Part shown: positions 1-8,527 of the stretch, one piece after another
How the letters are laid out: every line of letters starts with the position of its first letter
Numbering within the stretch: position 1 is the stretch's first letter
Assembly (NCBI GenBank): GCA_002352425.1
Contig: DEIK01000123.1
Coordinates: 1-48,017, forward strand
Reading direction: 5' to 3'
Source of the DNA: Rhodobacteraceae bacterium UBA2776
GTDB lineage: Bacteria; Pseudomonadota; Alphaproteobacteria; Rhodobacterales; Rhodobacteraceae
DNA length: 48,017 nucleotides
The notes under the pieces: generated by a model
Told to the model about the DNA's origin: nothing
Seen by the model: the letters and a program-made list of their open reading frames with translations, nothing else
Database searches by the model: none
Position numbers and translations under genes: made by a program

Positions 1-153
1 TCTAACGGCTGGGACGCCGCCAGTGCCACTGGTTATGGCTTCCAAACCGTCTGGGTCAACCGCGCGTCTGAGCCGCTGGATCGCTTGCCATGGACGCCCG
101 CCCACACCCTGCCCGATCTGACCACAATCCCCGACCTCGCCACCTCGCTCTAA
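1..153 (+). CDS. HAD-type haloacid dehalogenase, C-terminal end (5' partial)
   Basis: Reading frame 1 is open from the first base and ends with TAA at 151-153, giving the last 50 residues of a protein that starts outside the window. The tail has the pattern SNGWDAASATGYGF...VWVNR...LPWTPAHTLPDL, which I recognise as the C-terminus of type II (L-2-haloacid dehalogenase-like) HAD hydrolases. The SSNGWDA loop carries the conserved Asp-containing motif late in this fold. These enzymes hydrolyse 2-haloacids or related small substrates in the cytoplasm. The next gene starts 9 bases downstream on the same strand, so the two are probably co-transcribed. The substrate cannot be judged from the tail. 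Confidence 0.75.
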   Translation, partial: SNGWDAASATGYGFQTVWVNRASEPLDRLPWTPAHTLPDLTTIPDLATSL

Positions 154-162
154 GGACACGCC

Positions 163-1146
163 ATGAACATCGGCATGATCAACGCCGCCGCAATTCGTCT
201 GGCCGGAAAATCCCGCTGCACCCCGCTGTTGTCCTCGCCCTTTTTGGACGACATCGCAGGCCGCCGCGTGCTGATCAAAGCCGAATGTCTGCAACACACC
301 GGATCATTCAAATTCCGCGGTGCATGGTCGGCCTTGTCAGCCATGGACCCCGAGGTGCGCGCCCGTGGCGTGATCGCCTTTTCCTCGGGCAACCACGCCC
401 AAGGCGTCGCTTTGGCCGCCCGTGAACACGGCACCTCCGCCGTGATCATCATGCCCGAAGATTCACCAGAAATAAAATTACGCAATACCGCAGCATTGGG
501 CGCGGAAGTCGTAACCTATGATCGCGCCGCCGAGGACCGTGACGCTATCGGAGACCGGCTGGCGGCTGAACGCAGATTGACCTTGGTCAAACCATTTGAC
601 GAGCCACTTGTGATTGCTGGACAAGGCACAACAGGTTTGGAAATCGCCACCCAAGCGGCTGAATTAGGCGTCACCTCGGCGCAGGTGTTGGTGCCCTGTG
701 GCGGCGGCGGTCTGACCTCTGGCATTGCGCTGGCGCTGGAGGCCACGGCCCCCGAAATGAAGGTGCATCCGGTTGAACCTGCGGGCTTTGACGACGTTGC
801 CAGATCGCTGATCTCTGGCCAGCACGAGGTCAACGCCAGCACCACCGGATCGCTCTGCGATGCGATCATCACACCCAGCCCCGGACAGCTGACGTTTGGG
901 CATATGAAACGGCTTTGCGGGGCCGGATTTGTGGTCACCGACGACGCCTGTTTGCAGGCGATGGCCGAAGCGTTCAACCGCCTGAAACTGGTCCTTGAAC
1001 CCGGCGGCGCCGCCGCGTTGGCGGCCGCGCTGTACCACGGGAACTCACTGCAAAGTGACACCGCTATTTGCGTCGCCTCTGGTGGAAATGTCGATCCTGA
1101 TGTATTCATCAAAGCCTTGGAGAAACACGCGAAAGGTGCCCTATGA
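163..1146 (+). CDS. PLP-dependent threonine/serine dehydratase family protein
   Basis: This is a 327-residue fold-type II PLP enzyme of the threonine dehydratase/serine racemase family, with no C-terminal ACT domain, so the catabolic (short) type. The PLP lysine sits in SFKFRGA (K50), the substrate-binding loop is SSGNHAQG (about 75-82), and the phosphate-binding glycine loop PCGGGGLTSG is at about 178-187. The family deaminates L-threonine or L-serine to a 2-oxo acid and ammonia in the cytoplasm; serine racemase or 3-hydroxyaspartate dehydratase activity is possible and cannot be separated by eye. It follows the haloacid dehalogenase gene, and its stop overlaps the next start (ATGA). Confidence 0.85.
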   Translation: MNIGMINAAAIRLAGKSRCTPLLSSPFLDDIAGRRVLIKAECLQHTGSFKFRGAWSALSAMDPEVRARGVIAFSSGNHAQGVALAAREHGTSAVIIMPEDSPEIKLRNTAALGAEVVTYDRAAEDRDAIGDRLAAERRLTLVKPFDEPLVIAGQGTTGLEIATQAAELGVTSAQVLVPCGGGGLTSGIALALEATAPEMKVHPVEPAGFDDVARSLISGQHEVNASTTGSLCDAIITPSPGQLTFGHMKRLCGAGFVVTDDACLQAMAEAFNRLKLVLEPGGAAALAAALYHGNSLQSDTAICVASGGNVDPDVFIKALEKHAKGAL

Positions 1147-2339
1147 CCCGCTTTACGATTGCCAGTTTTAACGTCAAAAACCTGATTGGGGCTGATAAAG
1201 AATACTATCAGTTCATGTCCTACACCCCCGAAGAATACGCGTGGAAACAGGACTGGATGGCGGATCAAATCGTCAAACTGGGCGCGGACATCATCGGCTT
1301 TCAGGAGATATTCGAGGAAGATGCATTAAACGACGTAATTGCCGAGGCAGACCGCCGCGGGATCGCCACCAACGAAGTCACTTTGCCGGATCGCAAAAAG
1401 CGCTACGCCAAAAAAGCAATTTTTCGCAAATTGGCCTACGCCCCCTATTCTGAGGCCACCGTGGCCTTCGCGCCCAACGCCAATGATGGCGATCCGGGCC
1501 AGCGTCGTCCCGGCCTTGCGATCCTATCGCGCTACGGGTTTGCGGACACGCCCGAGGTGATCCAGAACTTGTCCCCGGCGCTGAAAATTCCGATGCGCGA
1601 TTTGGGCGGCGAGGACGGTGGCCACTACACCCTTTCGCGCCTGTCACGCCCGATCCAAAAGGCGCGCATACCTGTCGGCGATCGGGTGATCACCGTGTTC
1701 AACTGCCATCTAAAATCCAAATTGGGCGAGTTTATCACCCCAAAAGATGCTGATTTCGCACCAGAATCCGACCTGACCCAGTATAATGCAGCAGGTCGCG
1801 CCATGGGGGCGCTGCGTTCGGCCTTGCGCCGAATGGCCGAAGCATGGGTGTTGCGCGAGATGATTGTCAAAGAACTTGAGGCCGGCAATCCGGTGATGGT
1901 TCTGGGCGACTTCAACGATGGCGAGCACGCCGTGAGTTCGGAGATCATATCAGGTGAAAACCCGTTCAAAAACTACAGCTGGATGCTGCGCCACAACGCC
2001 AAAAGCGGCAGCGACCGATACACCCGCGACGAAAACAAGCAGATCACAGAAGCCGTTAACTCAATGCGCCTGCACTCGGCAGAAAAGCTGTTCGTGCGCA
2101 AATCCTTGCGTGATATGGTCTACACATCAGCCTTTGGCGGCATCTACGAAAGCATTGACCAAATCCTGATGAGCCGCCATTTTCACCCGGATTTTGACGA
2201 TAAAATCGGCGAAATGGAGTATTTCAGCGCCTATAATGACCACATCACTGACGGCTCGCATGATGAGGCACCCTACAACAAACTCGCCTCGGACCACGGG
2301 CAGATCATGGCACATATGCAACTGTTTGACCCTAGGTAA
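1143..2339 (+). CDS. Endonuclease/exonuclease/phosphatase family protein
   Basis: The protein has 398 residues. The N-terminal IASFNVKNL and the later VFNCHLKSK and VLGDFNDGEH segments match the EEP (DNase I-like) superfamily: the Asn near the start, a Glu in IIGFQEIFEE as metal ligand, GDFND as catalytic Asp/Asn, and LASDHGQI near the C-terminus as the terminal Ser-Asp-His. All key residues look present, so the protein should be an active metal-dependent phosphodiesterase or phosphatase. No signal peptide is evident. It starts in a 4-base overlap with the dehydratase gene and is followed by a strong terminator, so it is the last gene of its transcript. The substrate is unknown. Confidence 0.8.
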   Translation: MTRFTIASFNVKNLIGADKEYYQFMSYTPEEYAWKQDWMADQIVKLGADIIGFQEIFEEDALNDVIAEADRRGIATNEVTLPDRKKRYAKKAIFRKLAYAPYSEATVAFAPNANDGDPGQRRPGLAILSRYGFADTPEVIQNLSPALKIPMRDLGGEDGGHYTLSRLSRPIQKARIPVGDRVITVFNCHLKSKLGEFITPKDADFAPESDLTQYNAAGRAMGALRSALRRMAEAWVLREMIVKELEAGNPVMVLGDFNDGEHAVSSEIISGENPFKNYSWMLRHNAKSGSDRYTRDENKQITEAVNSMRLHSAEKLFVRKSLRDMVYTSAFGGIYESIDQILMSRHFHPDFDDKIGEMEYFSAYNDHITDGSHDEAPYNKLASDHGQIMAHMQLFDPR

Positions 2340-2400
2340 GGAATACCCCACTAGGCAGATTCACTGCAAAATGCTAGTATAAACTTAGCCTGGTTATCTA

Positions 2401-2448
2401 GCCTCGGTCGCATGTTCCCTCCCGACGTGCGCCGGGGCTTTTTGTTTT
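2401..2448 (+). terminator. Rho-independent terminator after the EEP gene
   Basis: GCCTCGG (2401-2407) pairs with CCGGGGC (2432-2438, with one G-T pair). The inner CGCATG (2409-2414) pairs with CGTGCG (2426-2431), leaving one bulged T and an 11-base loop. A T-rich run (TTTTTGTTTT) follows directly. It separates the upstream operon from the pob/pca operon. Confidence 0.85.
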
Positions 2449-2532
2449 CTTGTCCCGAAAATTCCCCACGTTTCAGTGCGCCGCAGCTGGCCTGATGGCG
2501 CAAGCCAGACAGGCTTAATGAACACGTTACGC

Positions 2533-2568
2533 AAAGTAATTGACATTGCAAACTACTTTCTCCATTAT
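2533..2568 (+). promoter_or_regulatory. Predicted pobA promoter with overlapping inverted repeat
   Basis: A perfect -35 box TTGACA (2540-2545) lies 17 bases before CATTAT (2563-2568), a 4/6 match to the -10 consensus. The inverted repeat AAAGTA (2533-2538) / TACTTT (2554-2559) brackets the -35 region with a 15-base spacer and is a plausible operator. No pob/pca regulator gene (IclR, LysR or AraC type) is in the window, so the binding protein is unknown. The first SD (GGAGG, 2583-2587) lies downstream. Confidence 0.6.
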
Positions 2569-2594
2569 TGCACTGGAAAGTTGGAGGTTTCTAC

Positions 2595-3764
2595 ATGCGC
2601 ACACAAGTCGCTATCATCGGCGGCGGACCATCCGGTCTGCTACTTGGTCAACTTTTGCACCTTAAGGGCATTGATGCCATCGTGCTGGAGCGCAAAACCC
2701 GTGACTATGTTCTGGGCCGTATTCGGGCCGGCATCCTTGAGGTCGGTTTTGTCAATTTGATGCGTGAAGCGGGTGTTGGCAAACGCATGGACGCTGAGGG
2801 CCTCATCCACGACGGTACCGTGATTGCCTATGACAACACGCAAATCAACATTGACTTCACCAAACACACAGGCACCCCCGTGATGGTCTACGGTCAAACC
2901 GAACTGACCCGCGATCTGTATGATGCGCGTGAAACGGTTGGCGCAAAGACCGTCTTTAACGTCGAGGGCGTCGAGATCCACGGGGCTGACACAGATGCAC
3001 CATATGTGACCTATCACACTAAAGACGGCGAACAGCGCATTGATTGTGATTACATCGCGGGTTGCGACGGGTTCCACGGGGTCAGCCGCCAGACCATCCC
3101 CGATTCGGTGCGTCGCGATTATGAAAAGATCTATCCGTTTGGCTGGCTTGGTGTGATGTCGCAAACCCCACCCGTGCATGACGAATTAATTTACTCCAGC
3201 TCGGAACGCGGTTTTGCGCTCTGCTCCATGCGTCACGCCAATCTGTCGCGCTATTACGTACAGGTTCCATTAGAAGACAAGGTCGAGCAATGGAGCGATG
3301 CAGCCTTCTGGGATGAGCTAAAACGCCGCCTGCCAGAAAGCACCGCAGAGCAGCTGATCACGGGTGACACCATTGAGAAATCCATAGCGCCTTTGCGCAG
3401 TTTCGTGACGGAACCAATACGCTGGGGACGCTTGTTCCTATGCGGCGATGCAGCCCATATCGTGCCGCCAACGGGGGCAAAGGGTCTAAACACAGCCGCT
3501 TCGGACATTCATTATTTGTACAACGGATTGGTTGCGGCCTATCATGACAACGAAGATGAAGGTCTGGCAGAGTATTCAGGACGCGCCTTGTCGCGGATTT
3601 GGAAGGCCGAGCGGTTCAGCTGGTCGATGACCAACATGCTGCACCGTTTCCCTGATCAAAACGGGTTTGATCTACGCATGCAGCAGGCCGAGCTGGAATT
3701 TTTGGGCAGCAATGACGCGGCGCAAAAAGTTCTGGCCGAAAACTATGTGGGGCTGCCTTACTAA
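2595..3764 (+). CDS. pobA: 4-hydroxybenzoate 3-monooxygenase
   Basis: The protein has 389 residues, close to the ~394 of Pseudomonas PobA. It hydroxylates 4-hydroxybenzoate to protocatechuate with NAD(P)H, FAD and O2 in the cytoplasm, feeding the pca genes that follow. The N-terminal Rossmann motif VAIIGGGPSG binds FAD, the DG motif is CDGFHGVSR, and GD(A)AHIVPPTGAKGLN is the second FAD motif. The start at 2595 was preferred over an earlier in-frame start at 2568 because GGAGG lies 7 bases upstream and the protein then begins MRTQVAIIGGG, as in the family. The stop overlaps the pcaD start (TAATG). Confidence 0.95.
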   Translation: MRTQVAIIGGGPSGLLLGQLLHLKGIDAIVLERKTRDYVLGRIRAGILEVGFVNLMREAGVGKRMDAEGLIHDGTVIAYDNTQINIDFTKHTGTPVMVYGQTELTRDLYDARETVGAKTVFNVEGVEIHGADTDAPYVTYHTKDGEQRIDCDYIAGCDGFHGVSRQTIPDSVRRDYEKIYPFGWLGVMSQTPPVHDELIYSSSERGFALCSMRHANLSRYYVQVPLEDKVEQWSDAAFWDELKRRLPESTAEQLITGDTIEKSIAPLRSFVTEPIRWGRLFLCGDAAHIVPPTGAKGLNTAASDIHYLYNGLVAAYHDNEDEGLAEYSGRALSRIWKAERFSWSMTNMLHRFPDQNGFDLRMQQAELEFLGSNDAAQKVLAENYVGLPY

Positions 3765-4558
3765 TGAACCTGATCGAACTTAACGGCATTACGGTGCATT
3801 ACGCTGACGAGGGTGATCCTAATGGGGCAGCTGTCGTGTTTTCCAACTCGCTGGGCACCGATTTTCGCCTGTGGGACCAGTTGATCCCGCTGCTGCCCAA
3901 GGGCTTGCGCCTGATCCGTTATGACACCCGCGGACATGGTCTAACCTCGGCCCCAGAGGGGGATTATTTTATGGGGGATCTGGTGGCAGATGCGGCGGCC
4001 TTACTGGATCATCTGAACGTCAAGGATTGCGTTTTTGTCGGCCTGTCCGTTGGCGGCATCATCGCCCAAGGTCTGGCCGCTGAACGCATGGACCTGGTCC
4101 GCGCAATGGTTTTGTCCAACACAGCCGCCAAAATCGGCACAACCGAGATGTGGCAGGGCCGGATGGCCGACGTACGCAAGGGCGGCATCGAAGCCCTTGA
4201 AGAGCCCATATTGGAACGCTGGTTTGCCGCCAAATTCCGACGCGAACAAAAGACAACCTTGGCCGGCTGGCGGCACATGCTGTGCCGCACCCCGGTGAAC
4301 GGGTATTTGGGTGTGTCCGCAGCGATCGCCGAAACCGACTTGTTTGAAAGCACCGCCCGTTTGACCCTGCCGACATTGGCCATAGCTGGTGCAGAAGATG
4401 GCTCCACCCCGGCTGATCTGGTGCGCGAAACGGCTGACCTGATCAAGGGGTCGCAGTTCCATCTGATCCGGGGCGCGGCGCATTTGCCCTGTGTCGAGCA
4501 GCCCCAAGACTACGCCGCCGTTCTGACCGCATTCCTAAAGGAGCAAGGCCATGTCTGA
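3764..4558 (+). CDS. pcaD: 3-oxoadipate enol-lactonase
   Basis: This is a 264-residue alpha/beta hydrolase. It opens beta-ketoadipate enol-lactone to beta-ketoadipate in the protocatechuate branch. The nucleophile elbow is GLSVGG (Ser95), the acid is probably the Asp in AGAEDGSTP and the base the His in GAAHLPCVEQP near the C-terminus. It starts on the last base of the pobA stop and ends inside the pcaC start, so translation is probably coupled. The length fits a stand-alone PcaD rather than a PcaCD (PcaL) fusion, and a separate pcaC follows. Confidence 0.93.
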   Translation: MNLIELNGITVHYADEGDPNGAAVVFSNSLGTDFRLWDQLIPLLPKGLRLIRYDTRGHGLTSAPEGDYFMGDLVADAAALLDHLNVKDCVFVGLSVGGIIAQGLAAERMDLVRAMVLSNTAAKIGTTEMWQGRMADVRKGGIEALEEPILERWFAAKFRREQKTTLAGWRHMLCRTPVNGYLGVSAAIAETDLFESTARLTLPTLAIAGAEDGSTPADLVRETADLIKGSQFHLIRGAAHLPCVEQPQDYAAVLTAFLKEQGHV

Positions 4559-4931
4559 TCGCTATAACACCGGCATAATAACCCGCCGCTCTGTGCTGGG
4601 CGACGCCCATGTGGACCGCGCCGAAGCCGCCAAACTGGACTTCGACGAACCGTTCCAAGACCTGATCACCGAGGGGGCATGGGGCAGCGTCTGGTCGCGC
4701 GATGACATCAGCAAACGCGACCGGTCCCTGATCACACTGGCCTTATTGGCCGCTCTTGGTCACTGGGAAGAGGTCGCTATGCACATCCGCGCCACTGCCA
4801 ACACAGGTGCGACACCGCAAGAGGTGCGCGAGGCGTTCCTGCACGTTGCCATCTATGCCGGTGTGCCTGCCGCCAACAAAGCCTTGAAAGTTGCCAAGGA
4901 AACCTATGCCGAAATGGGAGTAGACCTATGA
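4551..4931 (+). CDS. pcaC: 4-carboxymuconolactone decarboxylase
   Basis: The protein has 126 residues, the usual size for PcaC of the CMD/AhpD-like family. It decarboxylates gamma-carboxymuconolactone to the enol-lactone used by PcaD. Recognisable segments are RSVLGDAHVDRA near the N-terminus, RDRSLITLALLAAL in the middle, and RATANTGATPQEVREAFLHVAIYAGVPAANKA near the C-terminus. It overlaps pcaD by 8 bases and pcaH by 4 (ATGA), showing a single compact operon. Confidence 0.95.
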   Translation: MSDRYNTGIITRRSVLGDAHVDRAEAAKLDFDEPFQDLITEGAWGSVWSRDDISKRDRSLITLALLAALGHWEEVAMHIRATANTGATPQEVREAFLHVAIYAGVPAANKALKVAKETYAEMGVDL

Positions 4932-5650
4932 AACCCGCAGAATATTACATGCGCGACCGCACACGCCACGCGCCCGGGCTGACAAAAGATTACAAAACTT
5001 CCGTCCCGCGCTCGCCACAGTATGCGCTGTTGTCGCTGGAAAATTCACTGTCGGAAATCACGGGTCCGACGTTCAGCCAAAATGACATTGATGCGCTGGA
5101 TAACGATCTGATCAAGAACTACGCCCACGGCGGCGACCCCATTGGCGAGCGCATCATCGTGCATGGCCGTGTGTTGGATGAAAATGGCCGCCCTGTGCCA
5201 AACACGTTGGTCGAAGTTTGGCAGGCAAATGCCGGTGGACGGTATCGCCACAAGAAAGATACCTATCTGGCCCCGATTGATCCGAATTTTGGCGGTTGTG
5301 GCCGCACCATGACGGATGAAGACGGCTACTATTTCTTCCGCACCGTGAAACCGGGGGCCTATCCTTGGCGCAACTGGGTCAACAACTGGCGCCCTGCCCA
5401 TATTCACGTGTCGATCTTTGGCGTGGCCTTTGCCCAACGCCTGATCACGCAGCTTTACTTTGAAGGTGATCCACTGATCAAAACATGCCCCATCGTGCAA
5501 ACCGTGCCCGATGCCGACGCGATTGATCAAATGGTTGCAAAGCTCGACCTAAACGCGACCATCCCACTTGATAGCATCGCCTATCGTTTTGATATCGTAC
5601 TACGCGGTCGTCGCTCGACCATGTTTGAGAACCGCTTGGAGGGCAACTAA
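4928..5650 (+). CDS. pcaH: Protocatechuate 3,4-dioxygenase beta subunit
   Basis: The protein has 240 residues. This subunit carries the catalytic Fe(III) of the intradiol dioxygenase that splits protocatechuate to 3-carboxy-cis,cis-muconate. The four iron ligands can be assigned: Tyr106 (GGRYRHK), Tyr145 (GAYPW), His158 and His160 (RPAHIHVS). Their spacing (39, 13, 2) equals that of the Pseudomonas enzyme (Tyr408/Tyr447/His460/His462). The partner alpha subunit, pcaG, follows after a 65-base gap filled by a palindromic repeat, unlike the overlapping junctions elsewhere in the operon. Confidence 0.96.
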   Translation: MKPAEYYMRDRTRHAPGLTKDYKTSVPRSPQYALLSLENSLSEITGPTFSQNDIDALDNDLIKNYAHGGDPIGERIIVHGRVLDENGRPVPNTLVEVWQANAGGRYRHKKDTYLAPIDPNFGGCGRTMTDEDGYYFFRTVKPGAYPWRNWVNNWRPAHIHVSIFGVAFAQRLITQLYFEGDPLIKTCPIVQTVPDADAIDQMVAKLDLNATIPLDSIAYRFDIVLRGRRSTMFENRLEGN

Positions 5651-5698
5651 GAGCATTTCCAGAAAAAGTGGGAACCGGTTTTTCTGTTCGGAAATGTC
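5651..5698 (+). repeat. Alphaproteobacterial-type intergenic palindrome between pcaH and pcaG
   Basis: CATTTCC-AGAAAAA on the left is matched by TTTTTCT and GGAAATG on the right around a centre GTGGGAACCGG. Only a 4-base bulge (gttc) interrupts the pairing. The wording GCATTTCC...GTGGGAACCGGTTTT...GGAAATG is that of a palindrome I know to be abundant in intergenic regions of Rhizobiales and other Alphaproteobacteria. It begins immediately after the pcaH stop and ends 17 bases before the pcaG start. It could stabilise the pcaH end of the mRNA or alter the H:G ratio. I see no second copy in the window. Confidence 0.75.
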
Positions 5699-5715
5699 TT
5701 CAGAAAAGGATTACT

Positions 5716-6318
5716 ATGCAATACCTAAAAGAAACCCCGTCACAAACCGCTGGCCCTTATGTTCACATTGGTCTGGCCCCCAAAGCCGCCGGCTTTGATA
5801 TTTTTGAACAAGAACTGGGCTGGGACATCGCGGGACCAAACGCCAAGGGTGAACGCATCCGTGTTGAAGGTTGCGTTTACGATGGCACCGGTGCGCCGAT
5901 CAAGGACGTAATGTTGGAAGCATGGCAAGCCAACACAGACGGCCACTACGCGCATCCAGAAGATGGGCGCGGTGTCGAAGACGGCTTTCGCGGTTGGGGC
6001 CGTGTGATCACCGATTTTGAGACTGGATTGTGGGGATTTGACACGGTCAAACCCGGCGCAACACCAGGTCGCAACGGCACCACTCAGGCACCTCATATCA
6101 ACCTGTGGATTGTGGCGCGCGGCATCAATGTCGGGCTGAACACGCGGCTATATTTCGACGATTGTGACAACAGCACTGATCCGGTTTTGAATCTGGTCGA
6201 GCAGGTCCACCGCCGCCAAACCTTGATCGCCACCCGCACTGAGGACAGCAAAGGCGTGACATATCGTTTCGATGTCCATATTCAGGGCAAAGGCGAAACT
6301 GTGTTTTTGGATATTTAA
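5716..6318 (+). CDS. pcaG: Protocatechuate 3,4-dioxygenase alpha subunit
   Basis: This 200-residue partner of PcaH has the typical start MQYLKETPSQTAGPYVHIGL. The alpha subunit shapes the active site but lacks the iron ligands; accordingly, APHINLWIVARG here has one His where PcaH has HIH. The start at 5716 was chosen over an upstream in-frame start at 5668 because the latter lies within the palindromic repeat and because AAAGGA lies 6-12 bases before 5716. The stop overlaps the next start (TAATG). Confidence 0.95.
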   Translation: MQYLKETPSQTAGPYVHIGLAPKAAGFDIFEQELGWDIAGPNAKGERIRVEGCVYDGTGAPIKDVMLEAWQANTDGHYAHPEDGRGVEDGFRGWGRVITDFETGLWGFDTVKPGATPGRNGTTQAPHINLWIVARGINVGLNTRLYFDDCDNSTDPVLNLVEQVHRRQTLIATRTEDSKGVTYRFDVHIQGKGETVFLDI

Positions 6319-7148
6319 TGACAAACCCCTGCATCATCTGTGTTGCCATCACTGGCAGCGTGCCGACCAAGGCAAACAACCCAGCGGTACCAGTCACCGT
6401 TTCGGAACAAATCGAAAGCACCCACGCCGCCTTTGAGGCAGGTGCCTCGATTGCCCATTGCCATGTGCGCGATGACGCAGGCAAACCAACCTCGGACCCC
6501 GAACGGTTCGGGCTGTTGCTAGAGGGTTTGCGCAGCCATTGCCCGGATATGATCGTGCAACTTTCCACTGGTGGTCGGTCAGGTGCGGGTTCCGAGCGTG
6601 GCGGTATGTTGCCACTGGTGCCTGACATGGCATCGCTTTCGGTCGGCTCGAACAATTTCCCAACGCGGGTTTATGAAAACCAACCTGATCTGGTCGATTG
6701 GCTGGCCTCGGAAATGTTAAAGTATGACATTAAGCCCGAAATCGAAGCCTTTGATTTAAGTCATGTTTTTCAAGCCGTGAAAATGCAGAACGATGGCCGT
6801 CTGAAGGGGCCGCTTTATGTGCAATTCGTGATGGGCGTGAAGAACGCCATGCCCGTTGATAAAGACGTATTCGACTTTTATGTCGCCACCTTGAACCGGC
6901 TGGCCCCTGACGCGCAGTGGTGCGGTGCAGGCGTCGGGCCTGGGCAGATCATTGTCAATGAATGGTCCATTGCGGCAGGTGGGCACACCCGCACGGGGCT
7001 TGAAGATAACATGCGCATCGACCGCAACACTTTGGCCCCGTCCAACGCCGCATTGGTCGCACGCGCGGCAGACCTTTGTGCCAAATACGATCGCCCTGTT
7101 GCGACAGCGAAACAAGCGCGCGCCATTCTTGGCCTTGCAGGCGCATAG
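6318..7148 (+). CDS. Beta-keto acid cleavage enzyme (BKACE, DUF849), probably for beta-ketoadipate
   Basis: The protein has 276 residues. BKACE enzymes are zinc-dependent TIM barrels that react a beta-keto acid with acetyl-CoA to give acetoacetate and a new CoA ester. Predicted zinc ligands are present: His47 and His49 in AHCHVRDD, and Glu229 in RTGLEDN, matching His46/His48/Glu230 of the 3-keto-5-aminohexanoate enzyme Kce. Its place inside the pca operon, and the absence of pcaI, pcaJ and pcaF here, suggests the substrate is beta-ketoadipate with succinyl-CoA and acetoacetate as products. That assignment is inference; the family is clear. It abuts pcaB directly. Confidence 0.88.
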   Translation: MTNPCIICVAITGSVPTKANNPAVPVTVSEQIESTHAAFEAGASIAHCHVRDDAGKPTSDPERFGLLLEGLRSHCPDMIVQLSTGGRSGAGSERGGMLPLVPDMASLSVGSNNFPTRVYENQPDLVDWLASEMLKYDIKPEIEAFDLSHVFQAVKMQNDGRLKGPLYVQFVMGVKNAMPVDKDVFDFYVATLNRLAPDAQWCGAGVGPGQIIVNEWSIAAGGHTRTGLEDNMRIDRNTLAPSNAALVARAADLCAKYDRPVATAKQARAILGLAGA

Positions 7149-8474
7149 ATGGCCGTAACCCCGTTTGACTCGGCTATCTTTCGCGGATTGTTTGGTGACG
7201 ATGAGGTCGCCAAATTATTCACCGACAGCGCAGAAGTGCGGGCCCTGTTGCTGGTCGAGGGCGCGCTGGCCGAAGCCCAAGGCAAACTTGGCACCATCCC
7301 CGCCGAGTCGGGCGCCTTTATCAAGCGGGCCGTGATGGAGGTCCAGATCGACCCCGCCGGATTGTCCATCGAAACAGGCACAAACGCCGTTGTGGTGCCA
7401 GCCCTGGTCAAAGCCTTCCACGCCGCCACGGACGCGCCGGAACACGCGCAATATTTCCACTGGGGCGCGACCTCCCAAGACATCATCGACACAGCACTTA
7501 TGCTGCGGCTGAAACAGGTTTTAGTGATCTTTGAAAGCCGGTTGAAAAACATCACCCAATCGCTGGGCAGCCTTGCCCAAACCCACGCCGATCTGCCGAT
7601 GGCGGGACGCACCTATGGCCAAATCGCGGCGCCAACCAGCTTTGGGGCGACGGTTGCCAGTTGGGGCATCCCGCTGTTAAGCCACCTCACCCGCCTGAAC
7701 GAATTACGCCCGCGTCTGCTGCGGATCAGTCTAAGCGGCGCGGCTGGCACCGCGTCAATGTTAACCAACGGACCGGCTTTGCGCCGCGAAATGGCCAAAT
7801 CGCTGGGCTTGGATCACACCAACACATCATGGCACAGCACCCGTGACACCATTGCCGAATTTTCCGGCTGGATCACATTGGTGACTGGCAGTTTGGGCAA
7901 ATTGGGCGAAGACCTGTTGTTATTGACCCAATCAGGTATCAATGAGGTCAGCCTGGGCGGCGGCGGGGCGTCCTCGACCATGCCGCAAAAATCCAACCCT
8001 GTGTTGCCGTCCCTATTGGTGGCGCTGGCCAGCCAAACCACGGCACTTAACATGGCGCTACAAGGGGCTGCTGCGCACCGCCAACAACGCGATGGTGCTG
8101 CGTGGTTTGTAGAATGGATGAACATCGGCCAAATCAGCATGAGTTGCGCGCGCGCCTTATCGGCGGCTGAAACTCTGGCCACCAACGTCGCGCCAAACAC
8201 CGACGCGATGGCCGCGCATATCGACGATGGCATGGGCCTGATCTATGCCGAAACCTTGAGCTTTGCACTGGCCGCTTCAATGCCCCGCCCCAAGGCCCAA
8301 GCCGCCGTGAAACAGCTGTGTTTACAGGCAAAATCCGACAACACACCGCTGCCTGAACTGGCCGCCGCAAAATGGCCAGACCTAGACATTGCATCCCTGT
8401 GCACCCCCGCCAGTCAATTGGGCGAAGCCCCGGCCCAAGCCCGCGCCTTTGCCAAAGCGGCAAAAGAATATTGA
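7149..8474 (+). CDS. pcaB: 3-carboxy-cis,cis-muconate cycloisomerase
   Basis: The protein has 441 residues and belongs to the fumarase/aspartase superfamily. It cyclises 3-carboxymuconate to gamma-carboxymuconolactone, the step between PcaHG and PcaC. The superfamily signature SSTMPQKSNP is at 275-284 and carries the catalytic Ser; HWGATSQDIIDTA (104-116) is the family's second conserved region. It starts one base after the BKACE stop and is the last pca gene of the operon. A damaged transporter gene follows 53 bases later. Confidence 0.95.
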   Translation: MAVTPFDSAIFRGLFGDDEVAKLFTDSAEVRALLLVEGALAEAQGKLGTIPAESGAFIKRAVMEVQIDPAGLSIETGTNAVVVPALVKAFHAATDAPEHAQYFHWGATSQDIIDTALMLRLKQVLVIFESRLKNITQSLGSLAQTHADLPMAGRTYGQIAAPTSFGATVASWGIPLLSHLTRLNELRPRLLRISLSGAAGTASMLTNGPALRREMAKSLGLDHTNTSWHSTRDTIAEFSGWITLVTGSLGKLGEDLLLLTQSGINEVSLGGGGASSTMPQKSNPVLPSLLVALASQTTALNMALQGAAAHRQQRDGAAWFVEWMNIGQISMSCARALSAAETLATNVAPNTDAMAAHIDDGMGLIYAETLSFALAASMPRPKAQAAVKQLCLQAKSDNTPLPELAAAKWPDLDIASLCTPASQLGEAPAQARAFAKAAKEY

Positions 8475-8527
8475 GCTGACCAGTTTAGGTCTTTAACATT
8501 TTGTGGGAACGCGCACAGGCCCGCCCC

